NCBI GenBank assembly: GCA_963699825.1
Contig: CAVOVI010000004.1
Coordinates: 434,001 to 498,000 of the forward strand
DNA length: 64,000 nt
Direction: 5' to 3'
DNA from: SPDF01 sp963699825
Lineage (GTDB): Bacteria > Gemmatimonadota > Gemmatimonadetes > Gemmatimonadales > GWC2-71-9
The notes below the pieces were generated by a model. The model did not search any database. It was not told where the DNA came from and worked only from the letters and a program-made list of their open reading frames with translations. Positions within the stretch are counted from its first letter, which is position 1, and each line of letters opens with the position of its first letter. Below are positions 7,883-15,974 of this stretch, one piece after another. Both the position numbers and the translations under genes were made by a program.

Positions 7883-8754
7883 TCGCAGCAGCCCGGGGCG
7901 CAACAGGGGCTTGGACTGCCAGCCACCGCCACCGGAACTTCCACCGGCTTGGTGGCCCGCACGAATGCCGCCATGAACTTGCCGTCGATCTCAGCGGCGA
8001 TGGCATCGGGCTCGAGCCCAGCCTCCGAAAGGAACTGTCTCGCGTCCTCGACCCGGTAGACCCGCGTCGGCTCGAAGGTCGGATTCTCGAAGCCGGCCTC
8101 GCGGAGCCACGCCTCGAAATCCTTCTCCTCCAGCGCGCCTGCCACACAGCCGACCCAGAGCTCCATGCTCCGCCGAACCTCGACCGGCACGTCTCCGCGC
8201 ACCACGACATCGGACACGGCGAGCCGGCCCCCCGGCTTCAGCACCCGGAACGCCTCGGCGAACACCTTCCGCTTGTCGGCGGCGAGATTGATGACGCAAT
8301 TCGAGATGATCACGTCCACCGACGCATCGGGGAGCGGGATGTGCTCGATGTCTCCCTTGAGGAACTCGACATTGGTGACGCCGGCCGCTGCCTGGTTGCG
8401 GCGGGCGAGGTCGAGCATTTCATCGGTCATGTCGAGTCCGTACGCCTTGCCGGTCGGGCCGACGCGGCGCGCCGAAAGAAGCACATCGATGCCTCCGCCG
8501 GAGCCGAGGTCGAGGACGACCTGCCCTTCCTCGAGCGCCGCCAGCGCGGTCGGATTGCCGCAGCCGAGGGAGGCGAGGACCGCTTCCGCCGGGAGGCCGG
8601 ACACCTGGGCCGCCTCATAGAGGTCGCTGGTGATCGGGTCGGCGGTACCGGTGCCGCAGCTCCCGCCGCAGCAGGAGTTGGCCTCTCCTGAGGCGGCACG
8701 CAACGCGGCGGCGCCGTACTTCTCGCGAACGATCTGCTTGATGGTGTCGGTCAT
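7879..8754 (-). CDS. arsM: Arsenite S-adenosylmethionine methyltransferase ArsM
   Basis: Methylates trivalent arsenic using SAM and thiols. The 291-residue protein starts at an ATG with a GGAGGG site nine bases upstream. SAM motif I is VLDLGSGGGIDVLLSA, followed by GLDMTDEMLDLAR, and ArsM-type cysteines are visible in ISNCVINL and ELWVGCVAG, with an extra N-terminal CCGGSC cluster and a C-terminal CCAPGCC tail. These cysteines coordinate arsenite in characterised ArsM proteins. It sits between arsR and acr3, coupled to acr3 by ATGA, so detoxification by efflux and by methylation are both encoded in one operon. Confidence 0.93.
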   Translation of the reverse strand: MTDTIKQIVREKYGAAALRAASGEANSCCGGSCGTGTADPITSDLYEAAQVSGLPAEAVLASLGCGNPTALAALEEGQVVLDLGSGGGIDVLLSARRVGPTGKAYGLDMTDEMLDLARRNQAAAGVTNVEFLKGDIEHIPLPDASVDVIISNCVINLAADKRKVFAEAFRVLKPGGRLAVSDVVVRGDVPVEVRRSMELWVGCVAGALEEKDFEAWLREAGFENPTFEPTRVYRVEDARQFLSEAGLEPDAIAAEIDGKFMAAFVRATKPVEVPVAVAGSPSPCCAPGCCE

Positions 8755-8789
8755 GCTCGAAACCCTCCGTTGCACATGCGGTGGTGGTC

Positions 8790-9140
8790 TCAACAACAGG
8801 TAATGCTACGCCAGGCGCCGGGACGGGCCTCGCGAACCAGGTGAAGGGCGTCGGCCATCTCCTCCAGCGCTTCCGGCCGCAGCCGGTAGTGCACCCAACG
8901 GCCTTCCTTCCGGTCGATGACGAGGCCGGCGTCCTTGAGTGTCTTGAGATGAAAGGAGAGGCGGCTCTGGGCGGCGTCGACGGCGGCCATCAGGTCGCAG
9001 ACGCAGTGCTCACCGTCGGCGAGGAGTTCGACGAGGTGAAGCCGAGTGGGGTCGGAGAGCGCCTGAAAGAGGCGCGCGACGCGGACGCGGGTGGCTTCGG
9101 CGGAGGCGCCCTGGAGCTTGACGGGAGTTGGCATGGCCAT
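8790..9140 (-). CDS. arsR: ArsR-family arsenic-responsive repressor
   Basis: A 116-residue SmtB/ArsR winged-helix repressor, first gene of the arsenic operon. The metalloid site is GEHCVCDL (the CVC type of classical ArsR) and the recognition region is SRLSFHLKTLKDAGLV. The C-terminus ends in CC, which may add ligands. An alternative ATG two codons downstream is possible. The operator described below lies one base upstream of the start codon, so repression would block the promoter or the ribosome site. Binding of As(III) would release it. Confidence 0.93.
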   Translation of the reverse strand: MAMPTPVKLQGASAEATRVRVARLFQALSDPTRLHLVELLADGEHCVCDLMAAVDAAQSRLSFHLKTLKDAGLVIDRKEGRWVHYRLRPEALEEMADALHLVREARPGAWRSITCC

Positions 9141-9141
9141 A

Positions 9142-9165
9142 ACATATCAAGAATCATTGATATGT
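9142..9165. promoter_or_regulatory. ArsR operator
   Basis: A perfect inverted repeat, ACATATCAA-N6-TTGATATGT, immediately upstream of arsR. The ATCAA-N6-TTGAT core is the established arrangement of ArsR/SmtB-family operators. It directly abuts the start of arsR, consistent with autorepression of the whole arsR-arsM-acr3-arsC operon. Confidence 0.85.
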
Positions 9166-9182
9166 CAAGTCCACCTCCCCGG

Positions 9183-9420
9183 GACCCCCTTTCAACCTTT
9201 GGGGAACAGCTGTCTTGGTGGGGGCGAGGTGGCTTTGCGTCTCTTCGCGTCTTTGCGTTGAAAATCGTTAACGCGAAGGCGCTACATGAACAACAGACGA
9301 GGGAAGCTCGGAAGAATAGGACGCACGGAAGAACTGCCTTGGGGGGGTGGACACCCCCATCGAGCAGTTTCCCGCGCTTCCGGCTGTCTTCCGCGTTTCC
9401 CTCGTATTCTGTTGCTCTGG
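9183..9420. repeat. Degenerate palindromic non-coding repeats
   Basis: This gap of about 280 bases holds no gene. It contains a tandem TTTGCGTCTCTTCGCGTCTTTGCGT-like stretch (about 9234-9260) and a degenerate inverted repeat: the segment near 9288-9320 (ACAACAGACGAGGGAAGC) is matched in reverse complement near 9388-9414 (TTTCCCTCGTATTCTGTTGC). A GGGGGTG/CACCCCC hairpin lies at 9343-9358. It looks like decayed copies of dispersed intergenic repeats. Confidence 0.55.
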
Positions 9421-9443
9421 GCCCCTCCCCGCGGCCCTGCCGA

Positions 9444-9966
9444 CTACGACTTCGGGAGGGACTTGGAGCAGTCCGCCCGGCGCTTGCTGTCCGACAGCAG
9501 GATGATCTTCCAGCCGTCGTCGGTCCGGCCGAACTGGATGCTGTCCACGCCGCAGTGGGAGAAGTTGTCCCCGGCGTAGAACTCGTAGTACACCCACATC
9601 GAGGCCAGGTTACCGTCAACCCGGATTTCCGGCGGCCCCAGTCGCTCGTCGAGGAGGAGGGTGTCGGGCGCGCTGCCGATGCCCTTGAACCACCCCTCGA
9701 TGACCATCGGCACTGATGGTATTGACCCCCTGGCGAATGTACGCGCTCCGCATGGCCATCGGCTCATGGAAGAGGGCACGCATGGCGGCGGTATCACGGG
9801 TCCGCATGCCGTCGAAGAGCGTGACGACGACCCGATGAATGGCCGCAGAGTCGGTGGCGTACGATGGCTGGGGCGGGGGAGGCAGGGGGGCAGCGGGGGC
9901 GGTTCCTGGGCCCCGACCGCGGCCGGGGAAAAGCAGCAAGATGGAAAGGCGAACGCTCGCGAGCAT
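9444..9966 (-). CDS. Exported NTF2/SnoaL-like protein, frameshifted
   Basis: A small alpha+beta-barrel protein of the NTF2/SnoaL-like superfamily with an N-terminal hydrophobic signal-like segment. The first part (to residue ~78) contains AAIHRVVVTLFDGMRTRDTAAMRALFHEP, typical of SnoaL-like domains. The second part, in another frame, continues with VIEGWFKGIGS, a central NLASMWVYYEFYAG strand and a C-terminal DGWKIILLSDSKR strand. Removing one G from the G5 run at 9726-9730 joins them into a single ~173-residue protein. The function is unknown; such domains often bind small ligands. Proline-rich residues 20-35 would be a linker after the signal. Confidence 0.65.
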
Positions 9967-10076
9967 GCAGGGCTCCGACTGGTTGGGGAATCCAGTCCCT
10001 ACGAGCCTTGTGCGACGGGGATTCGGACGGTCCCAGCGCGACGCGGGCGGCCCCGAGGGACCGCCCGCCGAAGGAC

Positions 10077-10104
10077 TGGACCCCGGCTTTCGCCGGGGTG
10101 ACGG
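10077..10104. repeat. REP-like hairpin, copy 1
   Basis: A stem-loop CCCCGGC-TTTC-GCCGGGG inside a 28-base unit. An inverted copy differing at one base in 26 occurs at 59457-59484. The 180-base gap that holds it (9967-10146) has no gene; it also contains a GGGCGG/CCGCCC hairpin near 10045-10066. This unit resembles the widespread GG-TTTC-CC type of bacterial intergenic repeat. Confidence 0.7.
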
Positions 10105-10146
10105 AGGTGGGGCCTGCCCCGCTGCCCCGCGGCCTCCCTGGCCCGC

Positions 10147-11352
10147 CTATTGAATCGCGTTCATCATGTCGAAGATCGGCAGGTACATGGCGACGACCAT
10201 GCCGCCGACCACCACACCGAGGACCACGATCATGACCGGCTCCATCAGGCTCAGGAGGGTCCCGACGGCGACGTCCACTTCTTCGTCGTAGAAGTCGGCG
10301 ATCTTGGAGAGCATCTCGTCGAGACCACCGGTCTGTTCACCGACGGCGATCATCGAAATGACCATCGGCGGGAAGACCTTCGAGCGCTCGAGCGGGGCGG
10401 CGATGGTCTCACCGCCGGCGATCGAGGCCCGGGACTCCATCACCGCGTCGTGAATGACGCGGTTGCCCGACGTCTTGGCGGTGATCTCGAGACCGTCGAG
10501 GATCGACACGCCGGAGCTGATCAGGGTCCCGAGGGTCCGGGTGAAGCGCGAGACCGCCGACTTCCGGATCACGTCGCCCAGGACGGGGGCGTTGATCATC
10601 ATCTTGTCGATGTTCTTGTGGCCGTTCGGCGTCTTGTAGTACTGCCGGATCAGGAAGATGACCGCGCCGATGCTCCCGGCGATGGCCCACCAGTAGCCGA
10701 TCAGGAACTCCGACAGGCCGATGACCACGCGGGTCGGCAACGGGAGCTCCATGTTGACCGACGCGAACATGCTCTGGAAGACCGGAATGACGAAGATGAG
10801 CAGCACCGTGATGGCGATGGCGGCCACGCTCATGATGACGCCCGGGTACACCATGGCGCTCTTCACCTTCCGCATCAGGGCGTCGTTCTTCTCGAGGAAG
10901 GTGGCGAGCCGGAGGAGAATGGTGTCGAGAATACCGCCGGCCTCGCCGGCGGCGACCATGTTCACGAAGAGGCCCGTAAACGCCTTGGGATGCCGGCTGA
11001 AGGCGTCGGCCAGCGTGTTACCGGCCTCGACGTCGAACACCACCTGCTTGGTGACGTCCTTGAGCGCCTTGTTCTCGGTCTGTGCCGCGAGAATCGACAG
11101 TGACTGCACCAGAGGCAGGCCCGAATTGATCATCGTGGCGAACTGCCGGGTGAAGATGACGATATCGCGCGTCTTGATAGCGGGCTGCCCGAAGCTGAAC
11201 TTCACCTGCTTCGGCGCCTCCCGGATGTTGACCAGGATCATGCGATTCTTGCGGATCTGGCCCACTACCTCGTCACGACTCTGGGCCTGCATCTGGCCCT
11301 TCATGATCTGACCGCTGGTAGCGTGCTTGGCCGTGTATTCGAAGAGCGGCAT
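10147..11352 (-). CDS. pilC: Type IV pilus inner-membrane platform protein PilC
   Basis: Polytopic core protein of the type IV pilus inner-membrane platform, to which the PilB and PilT motors bind. It has 401 residues with two T2SSF domains (about residues 65-190 and 270-395) separated by a hydrophobic helix pair near 170-240, and a third transmembrane segment near the C-terminus (VVLGVVVGGMVVAMYLPIF). The N-terminus FEYTAKHATSGQ is typical of PilC. It is the last gene of pilB-pilT-pilC, 21 bases after pilT. No prepilin or secretin gene is in the window. Confidence 0.95.
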   Translation of the reverse strand: MPLFEYTAKHATSGQIMKGQMQAQSRDEVVGQIRKNRMILVNIREAPKQVKFSFGQPAIKTRDIVIFTRQFATMINSGLPLVQSLSILAAQTENKALKDVTKQVVFDVEAGNTLADAFSRHPKAFTGLFVNMVAAGEAGGILDTILLRLATFLEKNDALMRKVKSAMVYPGVIMSVAAIAITVLLIFVIPVFQSMFASVNMELPLPTRVVIGLSEFLIGYWWAIAGSIGAVIFLIRQYYKTPNGHKNIDKMMINAPVLGDVIRKSAVSRFTRTLGTLISSGVSILDGLEITAKTSGNRVIHDAVMESRASIAGGETIAAPLERSKVFPPMVISMIAVGEQTGGLDEMLSKIADFYDEEVDVAVGTLLSLMEPVMIVVLGVVVGGMVVAMYLPIFDMMNAIQ

Positions 11353-11373
11353 CGTGTCAGTCTCCCCTGTGTG

Positions 11374-12513
11374 TTAGCGGCGCAGTGCGGACTTGCCGCC
11401 CTTCGAGTCCAGCGATCCCACCGTGGCCATCTCCTGCTCCTCCAGCGGTTTCTCGCCGATCATGTGGAGGAAGGCGTTCGGATCGCCCGACACGCGCAGG
11501 CACTCGTCGCGCTCGACTTCGCGCGACACGTAGAGCTGGTACAGCGCGTCGTTCATGGTCTGCATGCCGTGCTTCTTGCCCGACTGCAGCGCGCTCTGGA
11601 TCTGGTGGACCTTGTCGTCGCGGATGAGGGCGCGGATGGCCGGCGTGGCCACCATGATTTCGCACGCCATCGCGCGGCCGCGGCCGGTGGCCTTCGGCAG
11701 GAGGGTCTGGGTCACGACGCCTTCCAGCACGAAGGCGAGCTGGGCCCGCACCTGCTGCTGCTGGTTCGACGGAAAGACGTCGATGATCCGGTTGATCGAT
11801 TCCGCCGCCGAGTTGGTGTGCAGCGTGGCGAGCGCCAGGTGGCCCGTCTCCGCGATCGTCAGCGCCGCGGAGATGGTGTCGAGGTCCCGCATTTCGCCGA
11901 CCAGAATGACGTCCGGGTCCTCCCGGAGCGCGTACTTGAGCGCGGTCGAGAACGACCGGGTGTCGGTGCCGACCTCGCGCTGGTTGACGATGCACGACTG
12001 GTGGCGATGGATGAACTCGATCGGGTCTTCGACCGTGATGATGTGGCCCTTCCGCTCCTTGTTGATCTTGTCGATCATCGCCGCGAGCGTGGTGCTCTTG
12101 CCGGACCCGGTCGGGCCCGTCACGAGGACGAGGCCGCGCGGCTTTTCGGCGAGCTTGGCCAGGATCGGGGGAAGGCCCAGATCCTCGAAGGTCTTCAGGC
12201 TGAAGGGAATCATCCGGATCACCATGCCGACACAGCCGCGCTGCTTGAAGCAGTTGCCGCGGAAGCGCGCGAGGTTCTGGATGCCGAAGGAGAAGTCGAG
12301 CTCGTCCTCGGTCTCGAACCGCTTCTTCTGGTTTTCCGTCAGGACCGAATAGGCCAGCTGGAGGGTGTCCTTGGGTGACATCACGTACGTCGTGGTGCTG
12401 TTCGTGATGTCGCCGTCGATCCGGAGCTTGGGGCACTCGCCGGCGGTGATGTGCAGGTCGGACGCCTCCCGCTCGATCACTTCTTCCAGCAGGGCGCGCA
12501 GGTTCACACTCAT
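11374..12513 (-). CDS. pilT: Type IV pilus retraction ATPase PilT
   Basis: Hexameric ATPase that powers pilus disassembly, giving twitching and DNA uptake. It has 379 residues from the ATG that overlaps the pilB stop as ATGA, with AAGGAG upstream. Walker A is GPTGSGKSTT (residues 133-142), the Asp box includes TVEDPIEF, Walker B is VILVGEMRDLDT, the His box ETGHLALATLHTNSA, and the PilT-specific region AIRALIRDDKVHQI follows. The normal PilT length is about 345, so the C-terminal tail (CLRVSGDPNAFLHMIGEKP onward) is an extension of some thirty residues. Longer in-frame starts lie inside pilB and are rejected. Confidence 0.95.
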   Translation of the reverse strand: MSVNLRALLEEVIEREASDLHITAGECPKLRIDGDITNSTTTYVMSPKDTLQLAYSVLTENQKKRFETEDELDFSFGIQNLARFRGNCFKQRGCVGMVIRMIPFSLKTFEDLGLPPILAKLAEKPRGLVLVTGPTGSGKSTTLAAMIDKINKERKGHIITVEDPIEFIHRHQSCIVNQREVGTDTRSFSTALKYALREDPDVILVGEMRDLDTISAALTIAETGHLALATLHTNSAAESINRIIDVFPSNQQQQVRAQLAFVLEGVVTQTLLPKATGRGRAMACEIMVATPAIRALIRDDKVHQIQSALQSGKKHGMQTMNDALYQLYVSREVERDECLRVSGDPNAFLHMIGEKPLEEQEMATVGSLDSKGGKSALRR

Positions 12514-14222
12514 GCCGCTGTCTCCTTCACCACTTCTTCGAGAGTTGTGACCCCGCGCTCGATCTTCTTGAGCCCGTCCATCCGCAGGGTGAGCATGCCT
12601 TCCTTGACGGCCATCGCCTGGATGTCCGCCACCGACGCGCTGCGGAGGATCATCCGGCGGAGTTCCGGCGACAGGGCCATCACCTCGTACAACCCGGCGC
12701 GGCCCTTGTAGCCCGTGCCGGAGCAGGTGTCGCACCCCGTCCCCTTCATGAACTGCATCTTCTTCCCCTCCTCGGGTGTCAGCCCGAGGCTCTTGATCTC
12801 TTCCGGCTTGTAGCTGGCCGGGGCCGCGCAGTCCTGGCAGACCCGCCGGACCAGCCGCTGCGCCACCACCAGATTGACGGCGCTGGCCACGTTGAAGGGC
12901 TCGATGCCCATGTCGATCATACGGGTAATGGTGCTCGGCGCATCGTTGGTGTGCAGCGTCGAAAGCACCAGGTGGCCGGTGAGGGCCGCCTTGATGGCGA
13001 TGCTGCCGGTTTCCAGGTCTCGAATTTCGCCGATCATGATGATGTTGGGGTCCTGCCGCAGGAACGCCTTGAGCGCGGCCGCGAAGGTGAGCCCGATATC
13101 GTTGCGGACCAGCACCTGGTTGATCCCCATCAGGTTGTATTCGACCGGATCCTCGGCCGTCATGATGTTCGACTCGATCGTGTTGATGCGCGACAGCGCC
13201 GAGTAGAGCGTCGTCGTCTTGCCCGATCCCGTCGGCCCCGTGACCAGCACCATGCCGTACGGATTCAGGATGGCGCTCATGAGATCCTGTTCGGCCTTCT
13301 TCTCGAAGCCGAACTTGGTCAGGTCCAGCGTCAGGTTGCCCTTGTCGAGAATACGGAGCACGATCTTCTCGCCGAAGAGCACCGGCAGCACCGAGACACG
13401 GAAGTCGATGACCCGGTTGCCCATCTTCAGCTTGAGCCGGCCATCCTGAGGGATCCGGCGCTCAGCGATATTGAGCTGCGAAAGAATCTTGATGCGCGAG
13501 GTGAGGGCGGCCTTCATCTTGAGCGGCGGCTTCATCACCTCGAGGAGGGCGCCGTCGATCCGGTAGCGCACCCGCATCTCGAACTCGAACGGCTCGATAT
13601 GGATGTCGCTGGCGCCGCGGCGCACCGCGTCGGTCAGCAGCCCGTTGATCAGCTTGACCACCGGGGCGTCGTCGATCTGCGCCTGGGTCGCCGCCTCGTC
13701 CTCGAGATCCTCCAGGATCTCGACGTCCTCGGCCTGCCCCTCCATGTCCTTCAGGATGTCCTGGAGTTGCTGGTCACTGCCCTGGTAATGCCGTTCGATG
13801 ATGCTGCGGAGCGTCTGCTCCCCCGCCAGCACCGGGAACACGTCGTAGCGGGTGATGAACTTCAGGTCATCGACCACACCCATGTTGGTCGGGTCGGCCA
13901 TGGCCACCGTGAGCGTACGGCCCTCCCGCTTGAGCGGAAGCACCACATGCTTCGTGGCCAGGTCGCCGGGAATCAGCTTCAGGACCTTGGGGTCCACCTC
14001 GAACCGCGAGAGATCCACCGCCGGCATCCGATGCAGCCGGGCGAGGATCTTCGTGATGTCCAGCTCCTGGACGAAGCCGAGCTTGACGAGCACGTAGCCC
14101 AGCCGGTGGCCGCTGGATCGCATCTCCGCGACGGCCTGGTCGTGCTTGGCAGCCGTCAACAGCCCTTCGTGGAGAAGCGCCTCGGCGAGCGGCTCACGTG
14201 CGGCTCTCATCGTGGTCGTCAT
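12510..14222 (-). CDS. pilB: Type IV pilus assembly ATPase PilB
   Basis: Hexameric ATPase that powers pilus polymerisation. At 570 residues it has the N-terminal MshEN/T2SSE_N domain (residues ~10-150), then an ATPase core with Walker A GPTGSGKTTT at 329-338, Asp box TAEDPVEY, Walker B IIMIGEIRDLET and His box LTGHLVLSTLHTNDA. A four-cysteine zinc site is formed by CQDC and CDTC about 40 residues apart. All motifs are intact. It is coupled to pilT by ATGA. A sigma-54-type promoter candidate lies about 65 bases upstream. Confidence 0.95.
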   Translation of the reverse strand: MTTTMRAAREPLAEALLHEGLLTAAKHDQAVAEMRSSGHRLGYVLVKLGFVQELDITKILARLHRMPAVDLSRFEVDPKVLKLIPGDLATKHVVLPLKREGRTLTVAMADPTNMGVVDDLKFITRYDVFPVLAGEQTLRSIIERHYQGSDQQLQDILKDMEGQAEDVEILEDLEDEAATQAQIDDAPVVKLINGLLTDAVRRGASDIHIEPFEFEMRVRYRIDGALLEVMKPPLKMKAALTSRIKILSQLNIAERRIPQDGRLKLKMGNRVIDFRVSVLPVLFGEKIVLRILDKGNLTLDLTKFGFEKKAEQDLMSAILNPYGMVLVTGPTGSGKTTTLYSALSRINTIESNIMTAEDPVEYNLMGINQVLVRNDIGLTFAAALKAFLRQDPNIIMIGEIRDLETGSIAIKAALTGHLVLSTLHTNDAPSTITRMIDMGIEPFNVASAVNLVVAQRLVRRVCQDCAAPASYKPEEIKSLGLTPEEGKKMQFMKGTGCDTCSGTGYKGRAGLYEVMALSPELRRMILRSASVADIQAMAVKEGMLTLRMDGLKKIERGVTTLEEVVKETAA

Positions 14223-14285
14223 GCTCGTGCGGGCCCTCGGAGGTGGAGGTCATCGATATGTACAGGGGTAGCCGGAGGTGCGAGT

Positions 14286-14301
14286 TGCCATTCCCGTGCC
14301 A
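14286..14301 (-). promoter_or_regulatory. Candidate sigma-54 promoter for pilB
   Basis: On the minus strand the sequence reads TGGCACGGGAATGGCA. It keeps the invariant -24 GG and -12 GC, with exactly 10 bases between them, and differs from the TGGCACG-N4-TTGCA consensus at one position. It would start transcription around 14275, giving a ~50-base leader for pilB. Pilus genes in several bacteria are under sigma-54 and PilS/PilR, and a PilS-like kinase is in this window. Confidence 0.5.
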
Positions 14302-14353
14302 TGTATTGCATTCACGCCTCACCTGCTCACTCAAGCCTTTGTCAGACATAGAC

Positions 14354-15010
14354 TTACCTCACTGTCAGATGTGGCGTGAGGCGTTCCAGAAGCGTCGTCC
14401 CGATGCCGGATACCGCGCGGAGTTCACCGATGTCCGCAAAGCCACCGTGCGATTCGCGGTATGACACGATCCGTCCGGCCAGGGCGGGGCCAATTCCAGG
14501 CAGGGACTCGAGCTCTTTGGCGGTGGCGGAGTTGAGGTTCACCCGGCAGCCGGCCGTTCCCAACTCGCAGGACCCGATGGCTCCCGCCCCGGCTCCCTGA
14601 TCGGGGACTCCCCCCGCAAAGGCCAGATAGGGGCCGAGGGTCTCCAGGAGCTTCGGGCCGATACCCGGGACCCGGTCGAGGCCCTGCGCGTTCAGGAACG
14701 GACCCTTGGCCTTGCGGTCGGCGACGATGGCCCGTGCCAGGGCCGGACCCACCTTGGGAAGACGAAGCAGTTCGCCGACCGTCGCCCGGTCGGGGTCGAG
14801 GGTCTCGCCCGGCTCCATCGGCCGCGCGGCGACGAGGGAGCTGTCTCGATGCGCGGTGGGGGAGCCCCGCCGCTCCACCGGCATCAGGGCCACCTGACCC
14901 GGCGGCTCCCCGGGCCGGGCCGCCCACCACCGGACTCCCTGCCCGATCACTCCCAGGAGAAGCAGCAAGATGATCGCCCGGCGCTCGGTCGGTTCCATGC
15001 CGCTGAGCAT
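14354..15010 (-). CDS. ComEA-like double helix-hairpin-helix protein
   Basis: A 218-residue membrane-anchored DNA-binding protein. After an N-terminal hydrophobic segment (AIILLLLLGVIGQGV) and a proline-rich linker it has two tandem HhH modules. The first contains LLRLPKVGPALARAIVADR and VPGIGPKLLETL. The second begins VNLNSATAKELESLPGIGP, the typical ComEA opening, and ends VSGIGTTLLERL. ComEA binds incoming DNA in the periplasm during natural transformation, and location next to pilus motor genes fits that role. Two modules is unusual, since ComEA normally carries one. An alternative start lies four codons later. Confidence 0.82.
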   Translation of the reverse strand: MLSGMEPTERRAIILLLLLGVIGQGVRWWAARPGEPPGQVALMPVERRGSPTAHRDSSLVAARPMEPGETLDPDRATVGELLRLPKVGPALARAIVADRKAKGPFLNAQGLDRVPGIGPKLLETLGPYLAFAGGVPDQGAGAGAIGSCELGTAGCRVNLNSATAKELESLPGIGPALAGRIVSYRESHGGFADIGELRAVSGIGTTLLERLTPHLTVR

Positions 15011-15071
15011 GCCAGGGGCGGCCCGCCACCGTGAGACCCCCAGAGCGCCCCGCGGCGCGATTTCCCGCGGG

Positions 15072-15974
15072 TCAGCGCTCCGTGTTTGCCACCAGCGCCA
15101 GCGCCACTTCGCCGACCGCCTGGAGGCTCTGTGCGCTCACCTTGTCCGGGGTGTCTTCCGGCGTATGCCAGTAGGGATAGTCGAAGTCGACGACGTCGAT
15201 GGCCCGGATCCCTTTGGCCTGCAGCGACAGATGGTCGTCGGTGATGGTGTATCGCACGCTCGGGATGAACACGTTCCCGTGTCCCGCCTTTCGTGCCACC
15301 CCCCAGACGATGTCCACGACCTCGGGGGCCCCGGTGACGGAGTTCCCCTCCTGATAGATCTGCAGGTCGCGGTCGCCCACCATATCGAAGAGCACGGCGT
15401 AGAGCGGCACTGGGCCGGGCGCCGGGTTTTCCGCATAGTGGCGGGAGCCGAGCAAGACATCCGCCTTCTCGTCGAAGAGGCCGTAGTCCTCGCCGTCGAC
15501 AAAGAGCAGGTCGACGCCGACGGACGGCGGTGCCTGCCGCAGGGCGGCGGCGACACCGAGCAGGATGGCGGTGCCGGACGCGCCGTCATTCGCCCCGGGG
15601 ACGGCGGCGGAGCTGTCCCGACTCTCCGGGCCGTCGGCGCGGGGCCGCGTATCCCAGTGCGCCAGGAAGAGGATCCGTTCGCCCGCGGCCGGATTGAACC
15701 GGGCAACGAAGTTGACGAGCGGGAGCGAATCGCCGGCCGCCGTCACGTGGGTCCAGCGCTGCACCATCAGGGTGTCGGCAAGCGGACGGAGGAGACTGTC
15801 GAGCCACGCGGCCTCGGCCGCGTGCCCAGGTGTCCCGGGGATCCGGGGGCCGAAGGCCACCTGGGCCTCGACAGCACGAAGGGCCGCCTGACCGTCGAAT
15901 GGCCGCGGTGGCTTCGAGGGGGTGCAGGCCGCCAGCAGGACTGCCAACAGCGCGGGCGCGCGAAAAACGCGCAT
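15072..15974 (-). CDS. M28-family, glutaminyl-cyclase-like lipoprotein
   Basis: A zinc-dependent exported enzyme of the M28/glutaminyl-peptide cyclotransferase fold. It has a signal peptide with lipobox LAAC. Metal and catalytic segments follow the QC pattern: LAHWDTRP, GANDGASGTAI, FVDGEDYGL, LFDMVGD, TDDHLSL and a C-terminal YWHTPEDT resembling the WHT-D-D end of QC. The ATG shares a base with the sprA stop (TGATG), so expression is coupled to sprA. In Bacteroidota, exported proteins often start with glutamine that QC cyclises, which makes this pairing with a T9SS translocon suggestive. A simple M28 aminopeptidase is the alternative. Confidence 0.75.
   Translation of the reverse strand: MRVFRAPALLAVLLAACTPSKPPRPFDGQAALRAVEAQVAFGPRIPGTPGHAAEAAWLDSLLRPLADTLMVQRWTHVTAAGDSLPLVNFVARFNPAAGERILFLAHWDTRPRADGPESRDSSAAVPGANDGASGTAILLGVAAALRQAPPSVGVDLLFVDGEDYGLFDEKADVLLGSRHYAENPAPGPVPLYAVLFDMVGDRDLQIYQEGNSVTGAPEVVDIVWGVARKAGHGNVFIPSVRYTITDDHLSLQAKGIRAIDVVDFDYPYWHTPEDTPDKVSAQSLQAVGEVALALVANTER

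Noticed and set aside
12510..12735. Longer PilT start inside pilB
   Set aside because: The upstream in-frame residues are arginine-rich, overlap pilB and lack a ribosome site; the ATGA start has AAGGAG.
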